The position numbers and the translations under genes are program-made. Of a DNA stretch of 57,654 nucleotides, positions 34,304 through 41,773 are shown one piece after another. A model generated the notes under the pieces. It had not been told where the DNA came from. It saw only the letters and a program-made list of their open reading frames with translations, and did no database searches. Position 1 is the stretch's first letter; each line of letters starts with the position of its first letter. Origin of the DNA: an uncultured Eubacteriales bacterium (lineage in GTDB: Bacteria > Bacillota > Clostridia > Christensenellales > Aristaeellaceae); NCBI GenBank assembly GCA_902777335.1, contig CACYTF010000032.1, positions 1-57,654 of the forward strand, in the 5' to 3' direction.

Positions 34304-34825
34304 ATGAGTATAAGGATCCCGGCTATGACAGATATTTCAAAGCTCAGCAATATATACGATGTGCGCGAGATGCATGAAAGCGATGCAGATAATATCCTTG
34401 AGTTCTGCCGGAAAAACGTTCAGTACTATCTTTACTGTGAAGCGGAGCCGACAAAGGAACAGATCCTGAGCGACCTTAATCTTACGCCGCCCGGGATTGG
34501 GCCTGAACTGAAACACTACATAGGCTTTTTTCAGGGAGATATCCTGGTGGCGGTCATGGACCTGATCGATGGCTACCCTGAGGAAAACATCGCATTCATC
34601 GGCTTTTTCATGATGAATGCGGATATGCAGGGAAGAGGGATTGGCAGTGCGCTCATCGATGAGGCCGCAGCATATCTTAAGACTGCAGGCAAAACATCGA
34701 TCCGGCTGGCGATAGACAAAGGCAATCCACAGTCCACACATTTCTGGAAGAAAAACGGGTTCGCAGTGATCAGCGAAGTCGACAGAGACGGGCACGCACT
34801 TCTCGTTGCGGAGAGGATGCTTTGA
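34304..34825 (+). CDS. GNAT-family N-acetyltransferase
   Basis: A 173-residue acetyltransferase with the acetyl-CoA loop MQGRGIGSALIDEAAAYL (Q-G-R-G-I-G-S) preceded by the strand IAFIGFFMMNAD. The C-terminal motif is IRLAIDKGNPQSTHFWKKNG with F(A)VISE, a standard GNAT core. The start is ATG 34304 with AGGAAAC upstream, although ATG 34325 is possible. The gene is framed on both sides by family-A repeat arms at 34266 and 34839, with no other gene between them. Substrate unknown. Confidence 0.87.
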   Translation: MSIRIPAMTDISKLSNIYDVREMHESDADNILEFCRKNVQYYLYCEAEPTKEQILSDLNLTPPGIGPELKHYIGFFQGDILVAVMDLIDGYPEENIAFIGFFMMNADMQGRGIGSALIDEAAAYLKTAGKTSIRLAIDKGNPQSTHFWKKNGFAVISEVDRDGHALLVAERML

Positions 34826-34838
34826 AAAAGAATGTGGA

Positions 34839-34974
34839 ACACATGGGGACGGTCCTTTTGTGTTGAAACAGCAGGCAATACGATCCGTCAGATCATCCTC
34901 TCAACGGGATTGTGCATTGGAATCGTGAGGGAAATCGCCAATTTGCCAAACACAAAAGGACCGTCCCCGCGTGT
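34839..34974. repeat. REPIN/MITE-like element, family A, copy 3
   Basis: Left arm ACACATGGGGACGGTCCTTT at 34839-34864, right arm AACACAAAAGGACCGTCCCC from 34949. The interior differs from copy 2 at only a few positions (CAGCAGGCAATACG, CATCCTCTCAACGGG). It lies 13 bp after the GNAT stop. Confidence 0.92.
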
Positions 34975-35130
34975 CCCACGCAAGCGCTCCTTCGGGGCGT
35001 CTTTTTACGTTTGCGGGGTAGAAACCTGCAACGGGCTGTGCTATACTGCGAAACAACGTGGAAATGGACCTAAAGACGCGCCTGATCAAGAGAACCGTTC
35101 TTTTTGTCTTCGATGAGTAGGGTGAGGTTT

Positions 35131-36219
35131 ATGAATGTTTTAAAAACCATACGGAATTATTATTTCTACTGCGGAATAGAAAAAGATGAATACAACGCAG
35201 TAAAAAAGGACGCCTATATCTCCAATTTTGAGGTTTGGAAGATCCTTCATTTTTAATGGCTGCCGTGTTCTGCCTTCTGTATTTTACATCCCTGCAATAC
35301 AGTATGATGGAAACAAACAGATGGTTCTATCTGATCGGTTTCCTCTATTCTGTCTGTGCGATCGTCTGTTTTTTCAAATTGAAGAAAGACTCCATCTTTG
35401 CGCAGTTCTTGATCTATATATCCATGTAGTTCTTATTCCTGTTCGCATGCTTCATTAACCTGAATAAGCCTGAAAACAACGCAACGACATTCATCGTTCT
35501 TTTGGTGCTTACACCAATGTTTATGATTGACAAACCCTATTTCATGACCATTGAGTTGAGTGTTGCCTCTGCCATTTTCCTGATCTGGATGCATGAAGTC
35601 AAGCCAATAGATGTATGGCGAATTGATCTTGTCAATGCTGTCACATTTACAGTTATTGGCTGCTTTCTGAATGTCATCGCAAATTCACTCCGTATAAGAG
35701 AATTTGTCCTGACTCGAAGAATCCGCATTCAACGAGACACGGATGAAATGACAGGTTTAAAAAGCAAAGGTTCTTTGACCCGGGAAATCAATGAATTCCT
35801 GGAAGATCGCTCAACTGACAAGGGTCTTTTGTTCGTATTGGATGTTGACCATTTCAAATCTATCAATGATGTATATGGCCACGATGTCGGTGATGATGTC
35901 ATTATTCAGCTCGGCGGTGTCCTTGGCAGAAGATTTACAAATCGTGAGATCGTCGGACGTTTTGGAGGAGATGAGTTCATCGTATTTGTCAAAAATACGA
36001 ATGATTTGGACAGCGCCCCGCAAAACAGCGGAAGACCTTGTTGAAGGCGTTTCAAAAAGCGTTTCGTTGCCAAACAATGAGAAAGTGGTAAGCATCAGTA
36101 TTGGAATTGCCGCTTACAACGGCCACGAGAATAATTACTCCGAGCTTTTCAAAAAAGCGGACATCGCCATGTATAAGGCAAAAGCTGATCCGGAAAACAG
36201 ATTTTATATCTACGAATAA
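35131..36219 (+). pseudogene. Membrane-bound diguanylate cyclase gene, broken three times
   Basis: Read across frames this was a membrane GGDEF protein. The first 34 codons (MNVLKTIRNYYFYCGIEKDE) stop at 35255 while the continuation, FLMAAVFCLLYFTSLQYSMM, is in another frame. An in-frame TAG at 35427-35429 interrupts the hydrophobic region. The frame then continues through more helices into DTDEMTGLKSKGSLTREIN, FVLDVDHFKSINDVYGHDVG and GRFGGDEFIVFV. A last frameshift near 36010-36045 separates the end (KVVSISIGIAAYNG, FKKADIAMYKAKADPENRFY). The active-site GGDEF is intact, but no complete protein can be made. Clearly AT-richer than its surroundings. Confidence 0.88.
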
Positions 36220-36227
36220 TCATGGGC

Positions 36228-36300
36228 ATTGGGGACGGTTCCGGCGTGTCTGTCCCCAGTGTCTGCTTTTACAGTGGACACCGGGGACAGACACAGCAGA
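36228..36300. repeat. Family-A-related hairpin repeat
   Basis: GTGTCTGTCCCC (36246-36257) and GGGGACAGACAC (36283-36294) are exact inverse repeats. The stem is extended by GTGTC/GGACAC, and TTGGGGACGGTTCCG lies just before. It begins 9 bp after the diguanylate cyclase remnant. Confidence 0.75.
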
Positions 36301-36354
36301 ACACCCATGCCAACAATGGCACAGACAGGGAATGGAAACGGTCCGGTACAACGT

Positions 36355-36530
36355 CTCTTGCCTCCCCATCCGCAGATGGGGAGGGGGACCGCTTGCTCGT
36401 CATAAGTGCCCTATCCCCCGCTTCGCGGGTACTTCCCCACTGCGGTGGGGAAGCACAGGTGTACGAAACGATTTGTTTCCACGCAAACCGTCCCCGATGT
36501 CCCCCATTTTGAAACAGCCCCTTTTTCATG
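36355..36530. repeat. Family-B repeats and half terminator
   Basis: CTCCCCATCCGCAGATGGGGAG, then GTGCCCTATCCCCCGCTTCG and CTTCCCCACTGCGGTGGGGAAG, as in the other family-B loci. It ends with TTTTGAAACAGCCCCTTTTT, similar to one arm of the terminator at 32080. No gene is present between 36220 and 36544. Confidence 0.75.
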
Positions 36531-36544
36531 TTTACAGGGCCCCG

Positions 36545-37096
36545 TCAGCGGCGCGCGGCGCGCAGCTGGAGGATGTAGAAGAAGCTCGACAGCCGGTTCA
36601 GGGCCAGCACGCAGTCCTCGTAGGCCAGGTGCTCCCCGTCCCAGAAGGCCTGCACGGCGGCCAGCTCCGCCTCCCGGCACACGGCGCGCAGGCGGTTCAT
36701 CTGCGCCGCGACCAGCCCGTGCGCCGCGGCGGGGAGTATGTGCCCCGGAAAACCGAAGGCCTCCGGGTGGTGGGAGCAGCGGCGCACTTCCTCCGGGCCC
36801 ATGCCGTCCAGCGTCCACGGGGGCACGGGAATGTCCCGCACCTCCGCCGCCATCACGGCGCGCACCAGCTTCAGCGCGTCCTCCAGCGGCGCGGCCCATT
36901 CGCCGCCGCAGGCTATCTGCTGCACCAATATCTCGCTGTGCAGCGTGTCCAGCTTGCCGCGCAGAAGGATGCGCGGATGCGCCTTGCAGACCAGCGTCTC
37001 CCCCATGCCCAGGCTGGTCATGTGCTCCGGCTTTTTATCTTTTGCAGCGCCGCAGGCGCGCCGGTCCCCTTCGTCACGCACGCTATGGTCCCCCAT
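36545..37096 (-). CDS. EutT-like ATP:cob(I)alamin adenosyltransferase
   Basis: A 183-residue protein matching the core of EutT-type corrinoid adenosyltransferases, which make adenosylcobalamin from ATP and cob(I)alamin. Motifs are KKPEHMTSLGMGETLVCKAH, PRILLRGKLDTLHSEILVQQ, RRCSHHPEAFG (putative metal-binding HH) and the final CVLALNRLSSFFYILQLR. The usual N-terminal segment of EutT (about 60-80 residues) is mostly absent. No ethanolamine-utilisation genes are nearby, so it is an orphan or supplies cofactor to another B12 enzyme. It lies 35 bp downstream of the amino-acid ATPase gene, probably in the same transcript. Confidence 0.82.
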   Translation of the reverse strand: MGDHSVRDEGDRRACGAAKDKKPEHMTSLGMGETLVCKAHPRILLRGKLDTLHSEILVQQIACGGEWAAPLEDALKLVRAVMAAEVRDIPVPPWTLDGMGPEEVRRCSHHPEAFGFPGHILPAAAHGLVAAQMNRLRAVCREAELAAVQAFWDGEHLAYEDCVLALNRLSSFFYILQLRAARR

Positions 37097-37131
37097 ACCT
37101 GATCAGCCTCCCCTTTCAATCAGCGCCACGG

Positions 37132-38223
37132 TCACGCGCGCCTGACCACCATGTTGAGCGCGTTGGGCAGCGCCTCATCCGCCTGCCAGGCGTATTCGAT
37201 TGCCTCCGTCATGCCCTTCAGCACCGCCAGCGCCAGGTCGTCCTCCGACCGGGTCAGATCCATGCGCGGCCCGGCATAGCGGATCGTCCACCGGGCGCTC
37301 CGGGCCTGCTCGGAATACTCGCAGACGGCCTGGACATGCACATCCTTCAGCGCGGGCACCAGCAGCTGCGCGGCCTCCTCGAAGGCCAGCTGAATTCGGC
37401 CGGACAGCTTTTGCGGGATCTGGTTCCGGCCGCAGTACGCTTCGATCTCGCCCGCCATGCCCAGGAAGTCGTAGTCGCGGCTCTCGATGTTCAGTTCCAG
37501 CACCTTCAGCCTGCGCACGAAGCGCCGGGTGTTCTCCCGCAGCGGGTTGTCGAACACCTGCTCGGGCGTGCCGTCCTCGTAGATGCCGCCCTCGTCCATG
37601 TAGAACACGCGGTTTGAGATCGCCCGGGCGAAGGCCATCTCGTGGGTGACGATCATCATCGTCTTGCCCGTACCGGCCAGGTCCCGGATGACGGCCTGCA
37701 CCTCGCCCACCATCGTGGGGTCCAGGGCGCTGGTGGGCTCGTCCAGCAGGATCACGTCCGGGTCCATCGCCAGCGTCCGGGCGATGGCGATGCGCTGCTT
37801 CTGCCCGCCGGACAGCTCGTCCGGGTAGCTCAGCGCCTTCTCCGCCAGGCCCACCGTCCTGAGCAGCCGCATGCCGGTGTCGTAGGCCTCCTGCTTCGAC
37901 TTTTTGAGCAGGTCCGTCGGGGCCAGCATGAGGTTCTCGATCACCGTTCTGTGGCCGAACAGGTTGAAGCTCTGGAACACCATGCCCATTCTCCGGCGCA
38001 CCCGGTTGATGTCGCACTTCGGGCTGGTGATCTCCACATCGTCCAGCCAGATCTTTCCGGCGGTGGGCCTTTCCAGCAGGTTGATGCAGCGCAGCAGCGT
38101 GCTCTTGCCGGTGCCGGAGGGCCCGATGACGGAGATCACGTCGCCGTCGTGGATTTCCACGGTCACATCCTTCAGGGGCGTGACATTCGGGTATGCCTTC
38201 TTCAGATGCTCAATTCTGATCAT
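37132..38223 (-). CDS. Amino-acid ABC transporter ATPase with extra C-terminal domain
   Basis: Residues 1-240 are a GlnQ/HisP-type ATPase: Walker A GPSGTGKST at 34-42, Q-loop FQSFNLFG, signature LSGGQKQRIAIARTLAMDP, Walker B VILLDEPTSALDP and switch His in IVTHEMAFAR. It drives import through the fused receptor/permease encoded just upstream, which it overlaps by 14 bases. Residues 241-363 are an addition not found in ordinary GlnQ. NQIPQKLSGRIQLAFEEAAQ and DDLALAVLKGMTEAIEYAWQ recall a degenerate anti-sigma/HATPase-like fold, with the N-box asparagine missing. The extension may sense nucleotide or bind a regulator; that part is inference. Confidence 0.87.
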   Translation of the reverse strand: MIRIEHLKKAYPNVTPLKDVTVEIHDGDVISVIGPSGTGKSTLLRCINLLERPTAGKIWLDDVEITSPKCDINRVRRRMGMVFQSFNLFGHRTVIENLMLAPTDLLKKSKQEAYDTGMRLLRTVGLAEKALSYPDELSGGQKQRIAIARTLAMDPDVILLDEPTSALDPTMVGEVQAVIRDLAGTGKTMMIVTHEMAFARAISNRVFYMDEGGIYEDGTPEQVFDNPLRENTRRFVRRLKVLELNIESRDYDFLGMAGEIEAYCGRNQIPQKLSGRIQLAFEEAAQLLVPALKDVHVQAVCEYSEQARSARWTIRYAGPRMDLTRSEDDLALAVLKGMTEAIEYAWQADEALPNALNMVVRRA

Positions 38224-40513
38224 CGGTCTTCACCCCCTTCAGTATGTCCCCGGGTTTCCTGCGCTTCGGGTCGAAGCTGACGCTGATCCGGCTGACGGCA
38301 AAGCCGATCAGGGTCTCCAGTGCGAAGTAGATCACCGTCACCGCGATCAGCGGGAAGAACGCCTCGTAGGTGCGGCTGCGCACGATGTCGCACATCTTGG
38401 TCAGGTCCTGCACGGCGATGTAGCCCACGATGGCCGTGGCCTTGATGAGGCTGACGATCTCGCCCCGGTAGGCGGGCAGCACGTGGGGCAGCGCCTGGGG
38501 CAGTATGATCCTGAAGAACGTGCGGCGGTTGGTATAGCCCAGCGCGTAAGCGGCCTCGTACTGCCCGCCGTCCACCGCGCCGACGCCCATCCGCAGAAGG
38601 CTGAACACCGCCGCGCCGAAGGTGAGGGTGAAGCCGATCACCGCCACGGCGACGCCGCTGATGGCCACGCTGCTGAAGATGATGTAGTAGAGGATCATCA
38701 GAAGCACCACCATCGGCATGCCCTGCACCAGCCACAGGCAGAAGCGGGTAATGTGGTTGGCGACGGGGTTGCCGTTGCGGCACAGCATGAACACCGCAAA
38801 GCCCAGCAGCGTGCCGAACAGGACCGACAGCAGCGTGATCAGCAGCGTGGTGAGCACGCCGTTTGCGAACAGCCGCCAGCGGCCCTCGCGGATGAAGGTC
38901 TTGTGGATGCTGGCCCCGACGCCGCCGTCAGCCGCCCCGGCGGCCGCCGCGGCGGCATCGTCCGCCTTCAACACCGCCATCACCGTGGCGGCGGTATAGT
39001 AGGGGTCGGAGAAGTTCACGCTTTCGGCGCGCTCCTCGGTGATGGCGATGGACGCCGCCGCGAAATCGACCTTGCCGGACTGAACCGCGGGCAGCAGGCC
39101 GTCGAAGTTCATGGCCTGCACGGTCATGCCGTAGCCATACGCCTCGCAGAAGCGGGCCGCCAGCTCCACCTCCAGGCCCACGATCTCGCCGTCGCGCATG
39201 TAATTCATCGGCGCGTAGGCCGCCTCGGTGGCGAACTTCAGCGTGCCGTTCGGCGCGGGCAGCGCCGCGTAATCCGGCATGGTCTTCCCGTCCTCCGGAC
39301 CGTCGATCCACTTTTCGAGCAGCGCGTCCATGCCGCCGTCCGCCTTCCTGGCGGCGAGCCACGCGTTCAGCTCGGCCTGCAGCTTCCCGCCCGCCTCGCT
39401 CTTGGACAGTACGAAGCCCAGATCGACGCTCTCCAGCGCCTCGTCCAGCAGCTCCAGCCGGTCGTTCTCGGCGACCAGCAGGCGCATCGGCGGCTCGTCC
39501 CCCGGAAAGCCATCGATCTTGTAGGTCTCCACCGCGGCGACCATGTCGGTATAGCTGTTGAAGTAGCTGATCTGCGCGTCCGGGAGCCGCTCCCGCACCA
39601 CGTCGGCATAACTGGTGCCCGTCTGTATGCCGATCCGCCCGCCGTTCAGCCGGGAAAGCGAGGTCGCGGCCCCGGCGGATTGCGCCAGATCGGCGCTTCT
39701 CACCGCCAGCACGATGCCGCCGTAGCTGGTCGGGTCGGAGAACAGCACCTGCTCCTCCCGCTCCGGCGTCACGTTCATGTCCGTGGTGAAGTCGTACTTG
39801 CCGGATTGTATCGCGGGGATGCGCCCGGCGAAATCCACGTCGCCCAGCTCCAGCGCGTAGCCCCGGTCCCGGCAGAAGCGCACCGTCAGGTCGATGTCGT
39901 AGCCCACGTTTTTGCCATCCTTGACGTAGGACCAGGGCACGTCCGTGGAGGTGGTGACGACCCGAACGGTTCCGTTTTCCCCGGTCAGGCCGGACATGTC
40001 CACGACCTTTTTGTCCTCGTCCACGCCGAGCCATATGTCCTCCAGCGCCTGCATGGTGCCGTCCGCCCAGCTCCGGGCGAGGAAATCGTTCAGCTCCCCG
40101 CACAGCGCGGCGCTCTTGGGGTCGTCCTTCCGGAACGCGAAGCTGTAGTTGTTCTGGGTGATGCGCTCATGGATGTAGTCGATCTCCGGCTGCTCCGCGT
40201 GCACCGATTTCAGGCCGGGCTCGTCCCCCAGGTAGGCGTCGATCTTTCCGGTGAGCAGCGCCGTGATGCAGTCCGGATAGCTGTTGAAGAGCAGGTGCTC
40301 GCTGTCCGGAAAGTATTCCCGGGCGGTATCCTCCATCAGCGGGCCCACCAAAACGCCGATGCGCTTTCCGTTGTAGGCGGCATAGGCGGGCGCCGCGCCG
40401 CCCTGGGACGCGTCGTCCGGGCCGTTCGGCTGGTCCGCCGGGGCGAGCTCCGCCCGGGCCGAAGCGCCGAGCAGCAGCAGCAGCGCGATCATCGCCGCAA
40501 GCACTCTTCTCAT
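38210..40513 (-). CDS. Fused amino-acid receptor/permease with interleaved receptor lobes
   Basis: A 767-residue membrane protein. A signal sequence (1-21) is followed by a receptor second-half (48-162, GKRIGVLVGPLMEDTAREYF..) and a complete SBP_bac_3 receptor (181-405). A receptor first-half comes next (423-517, GTLKFATEAAYAPMNYMRDG..), then a HisM/GlnP-type permease (540-745) with EAA loop EAAYALGYTNRRTFFRIILP. The two isolated halves align with the two halves of the complete receptor (e.g. FNSYPDCITALLTGKIDAY against FNSYTDMVAAVETYKIDGF). So the order is half b, a-b, half a. ATG 40513 follows GTGGTGG; the frame's longer extension is spurious. It likely imports a polar amino acid together with the overlapping ATPase. 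Confidence 0.88.
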   Translation of the reverse strand: MRRVLAAMIALLLLLGASARAELAPADQPNGPDDASQGGAAPAYAAYNGKRIGVLVGPLMEDTAREYFPDSEHLLFNSYPDCITALLTGKIDAYLGDEPGLKSVHAEQPEIDYIHERITQNNYSFAFRKDDPKSAALCGELNDFLARSWADGTMQALEDIWLGVDEDKKVVDMSGLTGENGTVRVVTTSTDVPWSYVKDGKNVGYDIDLTVRFCRDRGYALELGDVDFAGRIPAIQSGKYDFTTDMNVTPEREEQVLFSDPTSYGGIVLAVRSADLAQSAGAATSLSRLNGGRIGIQTGTSYADVVRERLPDAQISYFNSYTDMVAAVETYKIDGFPGDEPPMRLLVAENDRLELLDEALESVDLGFVLSKSEAGGKLQAELNAWLAARKADGGMDALLEKWIDGPEDGKTMPDYAALPAPNGTLKFATEAAYAPMNYMRDGEIVGLEVELAARFCEAYGYGMTVQAMNFDGLLPAVQSGKVDFAAASIAITEERAESVNFSDPYYTAATVMAVLKADDAAAAAAGAADGGVGASIHKTFIREGRWRLFANGVLTTLLITLLSVLFGTLLGFAVFMLCRNGNPVANHITRFCLWLVQGMPMVVLLMILYYIIFSSVAISGVAVAVIGFTLTFGAAVFSLLRMGVGAVDGGQYEAAYALGYTNRRTFFRIILPQALPHVLPAYRGEIVSLIKATAIVGYIAVQDLTKMCDIVRSRTYEAFFPLIAVTVIYFALETLIGFAVSRISVSFDPKRRKPGDILKGVKTDDQN

Positions 40514-40543
40514 ATCCACCACGCTCCGCATTTTATTGGGTTT

Positions 40544-40572
40544 ATTGTACCCTTCCGCCGGCAAAATGTCAA
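40544..40572 (-). promoter_or_regulatory. Promoter for the receptor/permease-ATPase operon
   Basis: On the minus strand TTGACA (40572-40567), 17-bp spacer, TACAAT (40549-40544). The predicted transcription start is about 6 bp from ATG 40531, which supports ATG 40513 as the real start. Confidence 0.8.
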
Positions 40573-40589
40573 TTGTCCGCCGGTCGGGC

Positions 40590-40618
40590 TGGATTCTTCG
40601 GCGGGGATGCGCTATAAT
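40590..40618 (+). promoter_or_regulatory. Promoter for sbcDC
   Basis: TGGATT (40590-40595), 17-bp spacer, TATAAT (40613-40618), 33 bp before ATG 40652. It is divergent from the amino-acid importer promoter. Confidence 0.65.
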
Positions 40619-40651
40619 GAAGGTACAAAGGCCGGGCAAGGAGGGCTTTCC

Positions 40652-41773
40652 ATGCGCTTTCTTCACATCGCGGATTTGCACCTGGGCAAGCAGATGAACG
40701 ATCTGTCGCTGCTGCCGGATCAGGCGTATGTCCTGGACCAGATCGCGTCCATCGCCCAGAGCGAGCAGGCGGACGCCGTGCTGATCGCCGGGGACGTGTA
40801 CCAGCGCTCCTCCCCCCAGGCGGAGGCCATGGCGCTGTTCGACGGGTTCGTTTCGCGGCTGGCGGGGCTGGGCAAGAAGGTGTTCGTCATCAGCGGCAAC
40901 CACGATTCCGCGCTCCGGGTGTCCTACTTCGCCGCGCTGATCAGGGCCGCCGGGGTGTATGTGACCGAGGCCTTCGACGGCGCGCCCCAGCGCGTCACGC
41001 TGCAAGACGCCTTCGGCGAACTCGTCGTGTGGATGCTGCCGTTCCTGCGGCCCTCCCAAGTGAAGCGAAAGCTCCCGGAGGAGAAGATCGTCACCTACCA
41101 GGACGCCGTGGAGGCGGTGCTCCGGCAGGCGCCCGTCGACGCGGGCAAGCGGAACATACTGCTGTGCCACCAGTTCATCACCGGCTGCGAGACCTCCGAT
41201 TCCGAGGAGCGAGCCGTGGGCGGGCTGGACAACATCGACGCTAAAGTGTTCGACGCCTTCGACTACGTGGCCCTGGGACACATCCACAAGCCCCAGCGGG
41301 TGCACCGGGACACGCTGCGCTACGCCGGGTCGCCGCTCAAGTACTCCTTCTCCGAGGTCCATCACAACAAGAGCGTGACGATCGTCGACGTGCTGGAGAA
41401 GGGCGATATCGCCGTGCGCGCCGTGCCGCTGTATCCGCTGCACGACGTGCGGCAGGTCGAGGGCATGCTGGACGAACTGATGTCCATGCCCTATTCCGAG
41501 GACTACCTGTGGGTGACGGTGCACGACGAGCTGCCGCCGCCGGACGCCCCGGTGACGCTGCGCGTCAATTACCCCAACATGATGAAGTTCTCCATCGTCA
41601 ATTCCCGGACGAAGCAGGACGTGGACGTGCTGGCCGCGCAGCGCATGGAGGACAAGACCATCCCCGAGCTGTTCGGCGATTTCTACCGGCTGCAGAACAA
41701 CGACCAGGCCCCGAGCCAGGCCCATCAGAAGGTGCTCATGAAGGTGCTGAAGGAATTGGAGGAACGCGCATGA
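40652..41773 (+). CDS. sbcD: Exonuclease SbcCD subunit D
   Basis: A 373-residue Mre11-like nuclease. The phosphoesterase motifs are in order: FLHIADLHLGK (Asp, His), VLIAGDVYQRSS (Asp), FVISGNHDSALR (Asn, His), LLCHQFITG (His) and VALGHIHKPQ (two His). A C-terminal capping domain follows. With SbcC it forms the ATP-dependent double-strand exonuclease and hairpin endonuclease that processes palindromes and protein-blocked ends. GGAGGGC upstream of ATG 40652 supports the start; the long open frame before it is not coding. It overlaps sbcC by ATGA, so translation is coupled. The partner is relevant here because the window is rich in palindromes. Confidence 0.95.
   Translation: MRFLHIADLHLGKQMNDLSLLPDQAYVLDQIASIAQSEQADAVLIAGDVYQRSSPQAEAMALFDGFVSRLAGLGKKVFVISGNHDSALRVSYFAALIRAAGVYVTEAFDGAPQRVTLQDAFGELVVWMLPFLRPSQVKRKLPEEKIVTYQDAVEAVLRQAPVDAGKRNILLCHQFITGCETSDSEERAVGGLDNIDAKVFDAFDYVALGHIHKPQRVHRDTLRYAGSPLKYSFSEVHHNKSVTIVDVLEKGDIAVRAVPLYPLHDVRQVEGMLDELMSMPYSEDYLWVTVHDELPPPDAPVTLRVNYPNMMKFSIVNSRTKQDVDVLAAQRMEDKTIPELFGDFYRLQNNDQAPSQAHQKVLMKVLKELEERA

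Noticed and set aside
5414..35429. TAG reassigned to an amino acid, since two otherwise good frames carry in-frame TAG (5414 and 35427).
   Set aside because: Intact genes use TAG as their normal stop (for example at 10865-10867 and 16705-16707), and both interrupted frames carry further lesions.
37904..40651. Plus-strand frame continuous with sbcD.
   Set aside because: The upstream part is the shadow of the ATPase and receptor/permease genes; SbcD begins at ATG 40652 with its own promoter.
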